Positions 12,101 to 22,345 of a stretch of DNA of 64,000 bases are shown piece by piece. The DNA lies in assembly GCA_033439295.1 (NCBI GenBank), contig JAVTLE010000001.1:1674001-1738000 (forward strand), in the 5' to 3' direction. The notes below the pieces were generated by a model. That model had not been told where the DNA came from, searched no databases, and was given only the letters and a program-made list of their open reading frames with translations. This stretch comes from Deuterostichococcus epilithicus. Taxonomy: Eukaryota; Chlorophyta; Trebouxiophyceae; Prasiolales; Stichococcaceae. How positions within the stretch are numbered: the first letter of the stretch is position 1; every line of letters starts with the position of its first letter. Both the position numbers and the translations under genes were made by a program.

Positions 12101-14015
12101 GAAACGACTGACACGTGGTATTGCGGAGGTGCGTATGGCCCGAACTTGGCCTTGCCTCATTCAGGATGTTGCATTCATGTGTCCGGCGCGACTTGACGAC
12201 ATTTTGGGCTTTCTGACTTCTCCTTCACCTTCTAATGCAGGAGGTCCTGATGATAATCATGTGAGAGACGACTCATGATCTCTGCATACCCATCCCCAAG
12301 CAATTGCATTCCTCAGCATGCGTTGTTGCGCGCGACCAACCCTAATGATATGTGTGCTATGATCATGCAGGCCTGGGTGAGTGCTTGCGCTGTCTCATCC
12401 CGTCCCTACTGCTCATGTCTGCCATATGCTTGTGCCATCAGCCGGTTGAAACTCGAGAACCTCACTACTTTCTTTTAACTTGTATCATGCTTATTCTGTC
12501 ACACTTACAAGCCTGGACTGTGTTTGCAGACGCATTTTGATGACGCCTTCAACGTCAAAGACGCGCCGGGATTTGCTGAAGACGTCCCTAAATTCCAAGC
12601 GGATCTAGCAAATGTCTGCAGTGACACTTGCAGCAATGTCGCCATCACCGGCCCCGACTGGACACCATCCATGTGCAGCAGCTTTGGCGGCCACAAGTCA
12701 CCCTCCAAAGGTCCGTTGATATCTGCACCAGTGTAGTTGGGAAATATGACGAGCAAGGCAGGCCGCCCTGTTTCCGATAGCCATGGTTTCATGATGTTAT
12801 CTTTGCTGTTGCAGCAACGCCGCAGACACTGAGCATTCCTGCGGGAGCGACCATCCAACAGCTCACCGCATCGGGCGAGGAGCAGCCGCAAAATGGCCTC
12901 TTGCTGTTCCCCATCAACCTGCAACTGTACCCTGGTAGGAACTTTCACCGGAGTTTTTGTCCCGGCAAAGAATCACCAGAGCTCTATTCATGCCGTAGAG
13001 TTCTCCAGAGGTCTGGTGAGGACAATGGATGACTAAGATCCAGCATGCCAACATGATTTGATGACCCTGCAGATGGTTCGCTTGGAGTCGTGGCTGCTGG
13101 GCAGGGATATGCAAGTGGCACTGTGTTTGGCAAGGCCGATGCAGATGAGGGTGATGCCCTCCCTCAGCGCCGGCTGATGCAGGTAAAACATCCGAGATTT
13201 CTCTAGTCATCGTGCTCCACAAAGGTTGTTTTCGTCCAGTCGAGCAGCTAATACGTGTGCATTGCAGCACGGCGCTTCTGCCCAGCATCGAACGAGTGAG
13301 GTCAAATTATTGAATGTCCTGCCCATGTCAGCAGGTGCAGCCTCCCAGGAATACTACGTCATCCACATTATTGCCGGTGCACTCACAGCGGCTGCCCAAC
13401 GGCAGCACAGAATATCGATATGAGCTGCAGGTATGTTGGGTCTGACCTGAGAGGACACGTTCCCAGTTGATAATAAGTAGCTCTGCGATAGGTGGTCAAA
13501 GCATATATGAGATCTTGCTGTCATGCTTGGCGTGCACATGATGTCGAACATTGTACTTTTTTTTGTTGCGAAGGTCAATGCTTTGGGCATCAACTCCCGC
13601 CGCCAGTATGTGACCACGTCGAGGGCGGTATTGGGTCCTGTGACCAAGACGCCCACGCTGCTGACCTTCCTTACTCTCCTGAAGGGTGAGCCACTGAGAC
13701 GGCCTTCTCGTTGTTCTCCTCGATTTGTGTGGGCCGCTGTTTGCACCCTTCAGGCGCTTTGACATGCTTGCAATGCTCATCTGTAGGAGGCACTTCACCC
13801 AAAACTACCCATGCACGATCGAAAGCAACCATACTGGTTGCCATGCAGGACGGTGTCTGGCGTATGACGGTTCGGCTGATTCCTATGAGACAGACAGGTC
13901 CCAGCTTGACCGTCAGGCCAGCTATCTTCAGGATGCTTTGTGGTCTGCTTCGGACAGTGGAGGTCCGACACCGGCTGACCGCACGAGCATACTCGAACAC
14001 ACGATGATGTGTTGA
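6500..14015 (+). CDS. Gene A: secreted Pro-rich/Cys-rich protein with an M15-type zinc peptidase domain
   Basis: Exon 1 (6500-6592, 31 codons) is a signal peptide (start MMQGMP, hydrophobic core, ASAANG). Exon 2 (6987-7817) carries a RRALKQ segment, a stalk of about 12 units of the type RPPPAAASKSPPP, and a first Cys motif (CQDCPGGYIA). Exon 3 (7983-8160) adds CxxC modules (TNCTSC, CTQCPP, CPVCDP). Further Cys-rich exons lie at 8.3-10.9 kb. The peptidase part lies at 11.3-12.6 kb: GNHQAGHALDL fits HxxGxAxD, STVGVRWG precedes the last ligand block, and GPDDNH supplies DxxH, so all three zinc ligands are present. The C-terminal module ends with exon 13849-14015. M15 peptidases cut D-Ala or L-Ala-D-Glu bonds of bacterial cell-wall peptides, but substrate here is unknown. 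Boundaries of the middle Cys-rich exons (8.9-10.9 kb) are uncertain. Confidence 0.83.
7050..7735 (+). repeat. 42-bp tandem repeat encoding the Pro-rich stalk of gene A
   Basis: A 42-bp unit (14 residues, consensus RPPPAAASKSPPPK) is repeated about a dozen times inside exon 2. Because the period is a multiple of three and the units lack stop triplets, other frames are open too and give spurious Gln/Val- or Gly-rich proteins. Position 7552 is an N. Confidence 0.9.
9138..9183 (+). repeat. (CTGC)n microsatellite inside gene A
   Basis: About eleven near-perfect tetranucleotide units. In the frame that continues into the conserved YTDCTEIGGYTLGTG stretch it would encode a PACL/ACLP run. Gene B has no repeat here, only a non-repetitive Cys-rich stretch. 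Confidence 0.8.
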
Positions 14016-14860
14016 ACAAATTGCGGGGAGCATCGATGCGGCGCCCTGGCGCGTAAGAAATTCTATCAGCAAGGCGGCAGATGTTTTATGGAGCGCAACA
14101 AACAAACATGCAAGGCGCCCGGCAATCACATGTTGTCCTAAAAACTTGGGTTATCTGCTACATCTTTGGCGAAATGTGCACGAGGGACGTAGAAGATGAC
14201 TTGCTTGCTCGCTATCAGCGTTGAAAAATGGGAATGCTATCCCTCCTCCTTGCTTGCTATCTCTCGATTTGCTCTTTCTGTGTCTTAGCTTTCGAGTTAT
14301 TGGACGAAGTGAAACAAAGTTTGAAGGCTCAATTGCATGTGACATCGACCAAGCAAGCAATTCGATGGTTCAACATTTGGTAACAGCGTCTTTCCTTGCT
14401 TGGTGGTCGTGGGCGAGGGAACTGAAACAAAGAACTGTATGTAATCAAGTCAGACGATATTCTTGCTCCCAGAATGCTTCCCATCGATCTTGCATCAAAT
14501 ACAGAAATTGACGTCGAACGCAACATACCGTACCGGCCTCAATATACTGCTCGCAACTACTCTGCTCGCCCGTTCTCGAGGGTGTGTGTGGACAAAGATA
14601 GTTTTCCCCGCACGCCGCCCGCGATGAAAATCCAGTGACCGTATTTTTGGACACCCCCTGATAGGACATGAATGGGCAAGTTTCCGACACTCGTTGACCG
14701 AAAGTGGTCCAAGTGTTCTTTATCGTTAGGCAATCCGTTCGGCAGTCCCGAGCAAAGTATTACAGTGCCACACATCACCTCAGCACCGCCTTGCCCCTAT
14801 AATAACAGGTGACACCTGAGCTGCCAATAATGTTCATCCCATCAGCTACTTCAATATTCT
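14016..14860 (+). other. 3' flank of gene A, paralogous to the 3' flank of gene B
   Basis: From the stop codon to about 14450 the sequence aligns with 47003-47400. Shared landmarks are TGTTGAACAAA after the stop, a TTTCTGTGTCTT-type tract, a CGAAGT-AAAC stretch and GCATGT-GACATCG. It probably contains the 3' UTR. No gene was seen in the remainder. Confidence 0.55.
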
Positions 14861-15390
14861 TTTCCTTTCCATCGAGGCAGTTGACAGGTGCACCTCGGCC
14901 CAATTGACTACTTTCTCATTCTTTTTCTCCCATCATCCGTGTGCGTGCGTGGCACACGCATGCACCTCATCAGCCCACTTGGCTACTTTTCCACTTTTCT
15001 CCTCCCAATCGTGAGGCAAATGTACCTCACGGCCAGCCCAATCGGCTACATGTGTTTTTTTTCCTACCTCCCATCCGGGGTACAGTTATCGCAACGGTAG
15101 CTATGCTGATTGCCCTTCACGCTCGGATCAGAGGAGAGAAATGAGAGGCAACGGTTATTGGGCGGCACCTCCGTTAAGTGCAAACTTGAGCGCCCCGGAT
15201 GGGAGGAGTTCATTTTGACGAAGTAACCACTGGGCCACACGCGCAGAGGCTACTTTGTCATAGTTCTCCTTCCATCCGAGGTGCGTGCAACCGGCATTCG
15301 CATCTGGATCACAATGCAGCTTCGGCGACTTTGAAAAGTCGGTGTTCGTATTCGCGCGGATGGGAGGACAAAATCAGCCTGTAGCATGGA
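14860..15390. repeat. Degenerate tandem repeat with TCCCATCC motifs
   Basis: Roughly 65-80 bp units, each with a short TACCTCACGGCC-like block, a CCCAATCGGCTAC-like block and a pyrimidine tract ending in CTCCCATCC, occur three times between about 14890 and 15085. The motif then recurs at 15190-15370, mostly inverted as GGATGGGAGGA. Units are diverged; no coding potential is supported. Confidence 0.5.
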
Positions 15391-15764
15391 AGCAGGGCCT
15401 CCTCGCGACCGTGGAGACGAGGAATCAAACTGCCAGCTAGCTGCTCATCAGCTTAGACGAATTGCCCTCACCAGCACAAAAACCTTCCCACAGGATTAAC
15501 GGCATACGTACACACACTACACAAGCACAGACAGGTATACTTCACGCGAAGACGATCAGAATATTGGACAATAATTCTATGCACCAATGCAATGACTGCA
15601 GCGCTTATTTGGCTGAGTGGCCCAATAATGTGGCTGGGAGCCGGCTCATCATCGGGCAATTGTTATCGGGCAGAAAAGTTGATCAGGATGCCCGAGGCTC
15701 AAATTACAGGTTCTCAGAATTACTGGCAATTGTTCAACGAGGTGAATATTCTCTTTCGCTTCCT

Positions 15765-16612
15765 ATTAAAAGAGGGCAAGGTGAAAGGAGGCAATGTGCT
15801 TTTTCTTAAATGCAAGCAAAGGTGAAAGGCGTGGCAGTGTGTTCTTTTAGAAAAGATATAAAGGTGAAAGGTAGCCGGGCAGTTCTCTGCTTTTTTCAAG
15901 CGGACTGTCCGGCGACTTATATTCGCGTCGGCCTCCATGAGGGGGGGTCGCGGACCCCCTCCCCCCACCCTGCTTCACTACCCCCTCCGCGTACCTATAG
16001 GGGTTTCAGCCTCCAGACAGGCCCCCTCCCCCCACCCTGCTACCCTACCCCCTCCGGGTACCTATCGGGGTTTCAGCCTCCAGACAGGCCCCCTCCCCCA
16101 CACCCCAATTGCAATACCCCTACCGCCCACCCCGAAGCTGCAGCCGCGGCACCACCATGGGACAAATCCAACGAAGCTGCCATGTCCATATGGGCGGGCA
16201 TTTGTGTCCGACCACCTTCACAGCAAAGCAATAACCCAAAAGCGCTGCCCTGCCAGACATGCACCTCTGCTGAGGTTCGTTGCAGAGCTCAAATTTCGTA
16301 AGCTAGGGGGGGGAGGAAAGGGGTGCCCATGGGGGAGGGCCTCAGCAGCATTGATCCCTCGCACTCATGGTGAAAGTGACCCCCCAGGCTACCCCAGGGG
16401 GTACCTTGTATGGAGGTAGGGGGCCTTCCTTACCCCCCCCCGGCGGACCACCACAGCTTGACCCCCTACCCTACCCCATGGTGGCCGACGCGGATAATAA
16501 GTCACGGACAGTCTGGTGGTCTGAAAGAAAACAAAGCGAAACGCGGCGGTGTGTTCTTCTCAAAAAGAGAGCAAGGTGAAAGGCGACAGTGTGACCTTAT
16601 TGCTTGAAAAGA
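15765..16612. repeat. Short tandem repeat (GGTGAAAGGCGGCAGTGTG type) split by a TIR element
   Basis: Units containing AAGGTGAAAGG, then G-CAGTGTG and a T-rich end lie at about 15776, 15828 and 15860. The series resumes after the element (about 16530 and 16570) with AGCAAGGTGAAAGGCGACAG. The layout implies that the element landed in an existing tandem array. Confidence 0.6.
15903..16513. mobile_element. Non-autonomous TIR element (MITE-like), about 0.6 kb
   Basis: The left end GACTGTCCGGCGACTTAT and the right end (reverse complement) GACTGTCCGTGACTTAT begin imperfect terminal inverted repeats of about 37 bp, continuing with CGCGTCGGCC. The interior is very C/G-rich, with long C runs and a direct repeat of about 66 bp (15955-16090), and has no transposase. 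No clear target-site duplication was seen, so the superfamily is left open. Confidence 0.6.
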
Positions 16613-16630
16613 AACCTAAGTATTCAAATT

Positions 16631-16951
16631 GAGCTTAGGTTGCATGTCAATTAACTAGCGGCCTAACCGCGCTCCAGGTTCCGCAGTAGTTCCTGATCTC
16701 TGACGAACTAAAAGTTTCGCATCTTCTGGCTAGCTGAAATGGCTAGCTGTGGAAACGATGATGGCGTCAAGTCTGCGTCAAGGTTTGCAGCCTGGCACCA
16801 AGGCGGGACGTCGTGACGGCTGAGATTGCCGATGTTGGAAGAAACGGAAAGGTGGCGCCTATATAAAAGTACTTTCTAGGCATTATGCCAATCAGCGCCA
16901 ATAGACACTTGCGCACCATAAGCGCTTTTCTATAAAGAAAGCGCTCCTCAA
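16631..16951 (+). repeat. Diverged direct repeat, left copy
   Basis: Shares a collinear series of blocks with 18248-18512: AGCTTAGGTTGC, CTAAC-GCGCTCCAG, TCGCATCTTCT, GGCGTCAAG, AAAGGTGGCG and CAGCGCC, then GCGCACCA-AAGCGC followed by a small hairpin. A TATA-like CCTATATAAAAG lies at 16857. The pair brackets the palindrome block. Nature unknown. Confidence 0.55.
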
Positions 16952-17458
16952 TGATGGGACATTCGCAAGCAAATGTGGGCATGCCTGGTTGTTTGAGATC
17001 ATCCGGATGCTCTCATGGGGAACAGTTGGGAAACTGATCTGTTACGTACATAGGTGTATCTTACTCCGAAAGGAAGGAAGGGCGAGCAGCCATCTTGCTG
17101 ATTAAGGATGAAGTCAGAAGTGCGGCTGTGTTGCAGCCGTTATGTGCACAGTATAGCGACTGCTGGCTGCTGCAGCAGCAGAGCAGCTGCCACTGCTCTG
17201 CAACTGGTTGCTGCACCATGGCTGGGCAAATTTGCTGGCAAGTACTACAGGGCAGGCAGCCCCACTGCAGGTCAGCTTAAACATTTGGCCTAGCGCCGAC
17301 AACTCAGCCTGAATGTCATCTTGCAGAAGCAAATGTTCGCAATTGATGATGTTCATACGTCGAATAGCTTCAGGAACAAGATTCCTGAAGCTGTCCGGAT
17401 GCTTTGTGTACACAAACAACAGCCGCGACCGCTCAAGCTTGCAAACGACAGTCGCTCT

Positions 17459-17540
17459 TGTTGAAAGAGGGCTTAATGAGCCGGACAACAACCCTATGCG
17501 CATAGGGTTGTTGTCCGGCTCATTAAGCCCTCTTTCAACA
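17459..17540. repeat. Perfect 82-bp palindrome, copy P1
   Basis: Two 41-bp arms with no spacer. The ends are TGTTGAAAGAGG and its complement, and the centre is CCCTATGC|GCATAGGG. Identical in sequence to P2 and P3; one additional base pair (T/A) extends the symmetry here. Confidence 0.97.
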
Positions 17541-17922
17541 AAACATGTAGACTGAGGTCTCAGGTTCGACTCCCAGAAGGGGCAACTGACAGAAGGGCAG
17601 GCATCTATGCGATAGGGCACTAGTCGGCCTGGCAAGCTGATGGGGGCCTCTGCAGCCGACTGGGAACGGTAACTGGGAGATGAACGGTGGCTACACCACC
17701 TAAAGACCCCAGTCTACATGTTTTGTTGAAAGAGGGCTTAATGAGCCGGACAACAACCCTATGCGCATAGGGTTGTTGTCCGGCTCATTAAGCCCTCTTT
17801 CAACAGGCTGCAGAGGCCCCCATCAGCTTGCCAGGCCGACTAGTGCCCTATCGCATAGATGCCTGCCCTTCTGTCAGTTGCCCCTTCTGGGAGTCGAACC
17901 TGAGACCTCAGTCTACATGTTT
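17541..17922. repeat. 117-bp perfect inverted repeat between palindromes, with a tRNA-like B box
   Basis: 17541-17657 and 17806-17922 are exact reverse complements. Together with the palindromes they give the order P1-Q-unique-P2-Q'-P3, a 199-bp perfect inverted repeat (17459-17657 against 17806-18004). Q contains GGTTCGACTCC, an exact match to the RNA polymerase III B-box consensus (GGTTCGANTCC). No full tRNA cloverleaf or A box at the right spacing was found, so a tRNA-derived SINE relic is only a possibility. Confidence 0.85.
17724..17805. repeat. Perfect 82-bp palindrome, copy P2
   Basis: Identical to P1. It is preceded by 14 bp (CAGTCTACATGTTT) that also precede P3, and followed directly by the inverted copy of the 117-bp segment. 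Confidence 0.97.
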
Positions 17923-18004
17923 TGTTGAAAGAGGGCTTAATGAGCCGGACAACAACCCTATGCGCATAGGGTTGTTGTCCGGCTCATTAAGCCCTCTTTC
18001 AACA
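17923..18004. repeat. Perfect 82-bp palindrome, copy P3
   Basis: Identical to P1 and P2. Sequence to its right (GCTCTCAGCGG) is unrelated to the flanks of the other copies. Confidence 0.97.
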
Positions 18005-18247
18005 GCTCTCAGCGGATATTTGTGCTTGAGGTATATCTTGGTGCACTGTGGTGCATTGAAACGCTTTCTACGCTGCCGTGACATATTGGCACCGACGCAG
18101 ATGAAGCGTGACAACATCCGGGGGTTTTGTGCTCTTGCCAGCAGGCGCCCGGCCCGCAACCGGGTGCAATGCTGCAGATCTGCTCGAAGATCATGTCGCT
18201 ACCTCACAGCGGTGCGGCGCACACACCGAGTGCTGCTGCGCTAAGTA

Positions 18248-18512
18248 AGCTTAGGTTGCCTACTAACAACCTAACTGCGCTCCAGATGGCGCAGTTCCCA
18301 GTTGTTGAAGCACTGAATCTCGCATCTTCTATTTAGCTAAAGTCTGGACGTGAAGCTGGCGTCAAGGCTGTCAGCCCAGAATATAAAGGGACCTGACAAC
18401 TGGAAACCCGGAAGAAAATGGAAAGGTGGCGTGCGTGCTAGGGCGTGCATGCCAAGCAGCGCCCAGTCGACACTAAAGCGCGCACCACAAGCGCGTCTCT
18501 CCAAAATAAACG
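18248..18512 (+). repeat. Diverged direct repeat, right copy
   Basis: Same block order as the copy at 16631-16951. It ends in GCGCACCACAAGCGC and the perfect hairpin CTCCAAAAT/ATTTTGGAG. Similarity is patchy, so the two are old relatives rather than a fresh duplication. Confidence 0.55.
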
Positions 18513-19501
18513 CATTTTGGAGAAACAAAAATTTCAACAATTTTGACAGTTAAGAATTTCAAAAAAATTGACGTGCTGACTGACCGACTGAAGAGGAACC
18601 AGTCAAGAGACAAACAACCCAAGGGTGCGCACGGAAACCGCGATAGTATTGATGCAACAGACACCTTCCGAAATCACAACTAGATATGGGTAACCCCAAA
18701 ATTTGACGAATCACCTTGAAACCTCAAACGGAAACGTGTCAAGAACCGTTAACGTTGCATGGGACAACGACCCAATATTTCTCGAATTTTTGACTGTTGC
18801 GCCTCGTAGGCAGTGTAGAGCATGCAGATTGACGTTTGTCGGCGCTGCACTGGGGGTCGTTCACAAGCATGATCTGGAAGCGACATAGCATCAGGGTACG
18901 CGCGGTTGCAGAAGACAATGGCAGGTAGCAGGAGATACAAGAAGGTGGCATCCCCGCCTGCTGCCACGGTCGGTGCATCGGTGCGGCTGCTTGTCAGCAT
19001 CAGGCGATGCGGTTGTCAACGCTGCAGTACTTACACACCGGAAGTCAGACCAGCCGGTAAAAAAAAGGTCGAATTTTAGTCGTCGTACCTGCTCGACAGA
19101 ATCCCAAAGGACAGTCAGTGGCTCGCCGTAAACATTACGAGATGGTATATAATGTATCGGTTTACATAAAACCTAATTACATGAGGCAATTTTCCGGAAC
19201 ATGAGGTGAATGAATACGATTGGTAACGCTAATACTCAAAATATGAGTAACCCACGAACTGCAAGGCCACCATAGTCTGAATTACTCATTCGTAATGAGT
19301 TCAGAAGAAGGCCACCAGTTTATGACGAGAACCTTTGCTCCACGGCATCATTGGTATAGTACGTAGGTACGCTCTATCACACGGAGTCAATCAGGTTCTT
19401 CGGCGATGATCGTGCGTGCTGCGCCACCCAATTGTTCTCAACTCTAGTCGCTTGATATTTATTATTTGCCCCAATAATATGGCAATATATCCAGATACAT
19501 A

Positions 19502-19943
19502 GAACAGGCCAGGGTTGCACCGGGTTGCACGGCGCACGCGTGCGCACGCGCACGCGTTCCGCACGCGTGCGCACGGCCGCACGGCTGTGAGCACTGCCGT
19601 GCGCACGTTGTCAGACGCTGTCAGACAGTGATGTAATCCAGCTAGACAACAGTTGCCGGCATGCTACTGCGGCTGCAAATGAGACGCAACTGCACATCAC
19701 CGCCGATTTAACATGTTGCATACATCATTTCAACGCATAAGATATATGTGCAGTGAGGATGTATGCATTGTTCAGCCTGTTATGGCCCAGCGCAGCCTGT
19801 TTTTTTCATTCCCCTGGGGGATTAACATAAGCAGCCGTGCGAAAGTGCCGTTCCCTGCCGTGCGATGTGCGCACGCTGTGCGCACGCGTGCGCAAGGCCG
19901 CATGTCAGTGTAAAGTGACGTGCGGTGCAACCCTGGAACAGGC
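19502..19943. mobile_element. hAT-like MITE with 8-bp target-site duplication
   Basis: The element proper is 19510-19935 (426 bp). The ends are CAGGGTTGCACCG and its reverse complement (13 bp perfect). Both sides are flanked by GAACAGGC (19502-19509 and 19936-19943), an exact 8-bp duplication as made by hAT transposases. Subterminal stretches are alternating purine/pyrimidine (repeats of GCGCACGCGTGCGC), able to form Z-DNA or hairpins. No transposase is encoded, so movement would have depended on a partner elsewhere. Confidence 0.9.
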
Positions 19944-20019
19944 TGAACTGTTTAGCACGGTTCTCACGCGCTGCCGTTTTTATCCCAATGCAGCAAACAA
20001 AGTGCTTGAACAAATGATA

Positions 20020-20745
20020 GAGACGAACGTCGCAGCCTGTCAAACCGCTTGGAGTTGACGTGACCACTGCGAGAGCGGTTCGGTTCATTTTGGACCCGGT
20101 CAGCTTCCCCCTAATTGTCCCTAATTTGGGCTATCAAAGAGTACCCTCACCGCTTGCGTACAGTGAGTATTCTGCTCCTCCACGTAAAGTGCTTCTGTTG
20201 ATGACAGTAGTCAGTGGCAAAAACACCAGATGACACCCTCCCGGCACGACGTCCCGCCATGATGCCGAAGCACTACTATCAGATTTTCCCCGACTGCCTT
20301 GGCGCACCCGACAAGCAGGTCGGGAGCCGCGTGCTGCTGAATTAGTCAATTGGCAGAGGCCTGCTCCTCCGAACTTCAGCAGGCGACGGGAGCTTGTCGC
20401 TGGCGCCCCCACACCTCTCGCTGCTGGGTCGCTCGGCGCCATCCGCACCAACGGCCGGCGGCGCACTTGCACGTGCAGCAAGCGGCATCAAGCTGAGGCA
20501 CGGCTCCCTCAGCTCGCGCACCATCCATGGCAATGCGCCGTGGTGCCGCTATATGGGACATGCTGCGAGGCAAGTCGCGCTTCCGGCGCCAAAGCTATTT
20601 CCGGCCTTTTGGAGCGTTTCCCGAGGCTCCATTTTGCACTTCACAACGCCTCATGCTGCGAGGCGGTTGATTTGCAGTCCTTGACGAACACCCTGCATGG
20701 GGCAGCAGCCGACCCTGCGGTCACACCAGTGTTCATCCCGCGTCA
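20020..20745 (+). pseudogene. Gene C relic (copy of the start of gene C)
   Basis: Aligns with 48075-48790, including the upstream GACG-GAACGTCGCAGCC block. The start region MTPSRHDV matches MTTSRHDV of gene C, but the frame from 20230 meets a stop after ten codons (20260-20262) and indels follow. A later block (SAPSAPTAGGALARAASG) is still recognisable. Similarity ends at about 20745, where the decayed LINE begins. This is interpreted as the C gene of duplication copy I, now dead. Confidence 0.75.
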
Positions 20746-20749
20746 AGTG

Positions 20750-22345
20750 CTTAGAGAAGCCCACGGCGTCGTATGGCCGCTTCCTTGCACATGTACGTCG
20801 CATTGCGACAGGAGCATTGCCAACGCCAAGAGACACAGCGCACGTCTTTACCTGCGCGGCGTCTGGCACCCCTGGTCGGCCCTCACTTCCTGGAAGCAGC
20901 CACATGACCACCAGGCACGGCTTCATTGCCCCTCCCAGCATTGATCCGGTACGACCAGTCGTAAAAGTCCATGGTGGTAGCCTTGGCCATTCCCCCGGTG
21001 GCGCTCGTGTCGGATCCCCAGCTTGTCCAGGGTCTCTATGCTGACGGACCGCATGGTGCCGGAATTGCCCAACTATGTCGGCACCTCATCCCGTTCCTCC
21101 CTGCGCAGGTGCTGGCAGAGCACGGCATTTTGTCGCTCAGCAGCAGGATTTATATTGCCATGCACCTCCAGGTCGACTGCACATATAACCTCGACCAGGT
21201 AAACCTTGCACATGCTGCGCTGCACTGGCGTCATGCGCCTGAACAAAGCACCTGCTTCATACTGATTGTCCTCAACCACGAAGAGAGTTAGCTGCCATCA
21301 AGAGAGAGTCCGGGCAAGAGTGCTGCTTTGCATGCTGCATGAGCTGCGGCGGCACCTTGTTGGGGGTTGCGCCCCTCCGCGACTGCATTCCAGCACCATC
21401 TGTGTACCATGCACTTGTCGGACTGCGTGCCCTGCGCCCATGCCGCATGCAGCGTTCTGGCAATCTCGTGATGCCGCGTCGTGATTGTGCCCATCTGTGC
21501 AGGGAAGGTGCAGCGGGTGAGCCAGTGCTCCGGCATGTTTGGGATACTGTGGGTTGTTGTACCTGCACACAAGGCAATTAGGTGAAGAGCCAGGCCATTT
21601 CTGTGCATCCTCACCTGCCTGTGTGTTCGTCATGTTGACCGGCGCTGCAAATATGCAATGCCACTGCAGTGGAATAGCTGTCTACCTAAAGTTGTATGTG
21701 ACGCCAAATAAGATGCGCCCTCACCCTTGTGAGTCTTTGTGCAGGCCGCATATTGGCCGCATGATGCTGCTTCAAACCACCCGTGCAAGTCCACATCTGT
21801 TTACCAAACGCCTCTGTTGTCACCCACAGGTATGAAAGAAGTGCGGCAAGCTCTCTGCGCTTGACCCTCCATTCGACAGCTTGTAAGGACAGTGCGGCCG
21901 TGCCTCGCCCGGCCCAGCACCCCGCACTCCATGAAGGTGATGTCTTTTCTAGCTGGTTCGTTCTCTTTCACAGCCGCATCTGCCAGCTCGTTGCCCACAA
22001 TCTGGCAGCAAACAATTGTCATCTATATCTGTTAACCACCGTGCCCCTGCCCCGGATGCTTTCCGCCTCGTGCTTGTGGCGGCCCCAGTACAACCTCTCG
22101 GGGACAGCAGCATATCTTCAAGGTATCATTGCGCGTTCGACTGTCCGTGAGCGGCTGTCCATTGCATATATCAATGAGTGTCGTCAGCAAGGCGGCCAGC
22201 GGTTCACGCGCCGCGGTGTTGATCTGCCCCGCGTGCCCCTTCAGGGCGATGAAGACATTCCTGCCGGATGCTAGGCAGACCGTCGCGCTGGTGAGCTGCC
22301 TGGCCTGTTTGCTGCCGTCCGTCCAGCAGCACAGCTGCTGCTAGT
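20750..22345 (-). mobile_element. Decayed LINE fragment with RNase H remnants
   Basis: On the minus strand, near 22340-22130, a frame begins CWTDGSKQARQ and continues ASGRNVFIALKGHAGQINTA, typical of an RNase H domain. A second piece in another frame (about 22000-21940) reads IVGNELADAAVKENE, the GNE-AD block that ends LINE-type RNase H. No intact reverse transcriptase was seen. The remaining sequence down to about 20750 is probably the 3' end of the element, lying next to the truncated C relic. The clade (I/Tad-like) is a guess. Confidence 0.6.

Noticed and set aside
17114-17457. Minus-strand frame (FRNLVPEAIRRMN...) next to palindrome P1 as a gene
   Set aside because: It looks moderately protein-like but has no recognised family or splice chain, and it continues through the palindrome, where the frame is meaningless. 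Not called.
17541-17580. Functional tRNA gene
   Set aside because: Only the T-loop/B-box and an acceptor-like end are present. No anticodon arm, D arm or matching 5' acceptor strand could be folded.
21272-21577. WYTDGAG on the minus strand as a second RNase H motif
   Set aside because: No supporting motifs follow in frame. The clearer RNase H blocks lie at 21.9-22.34 kb.
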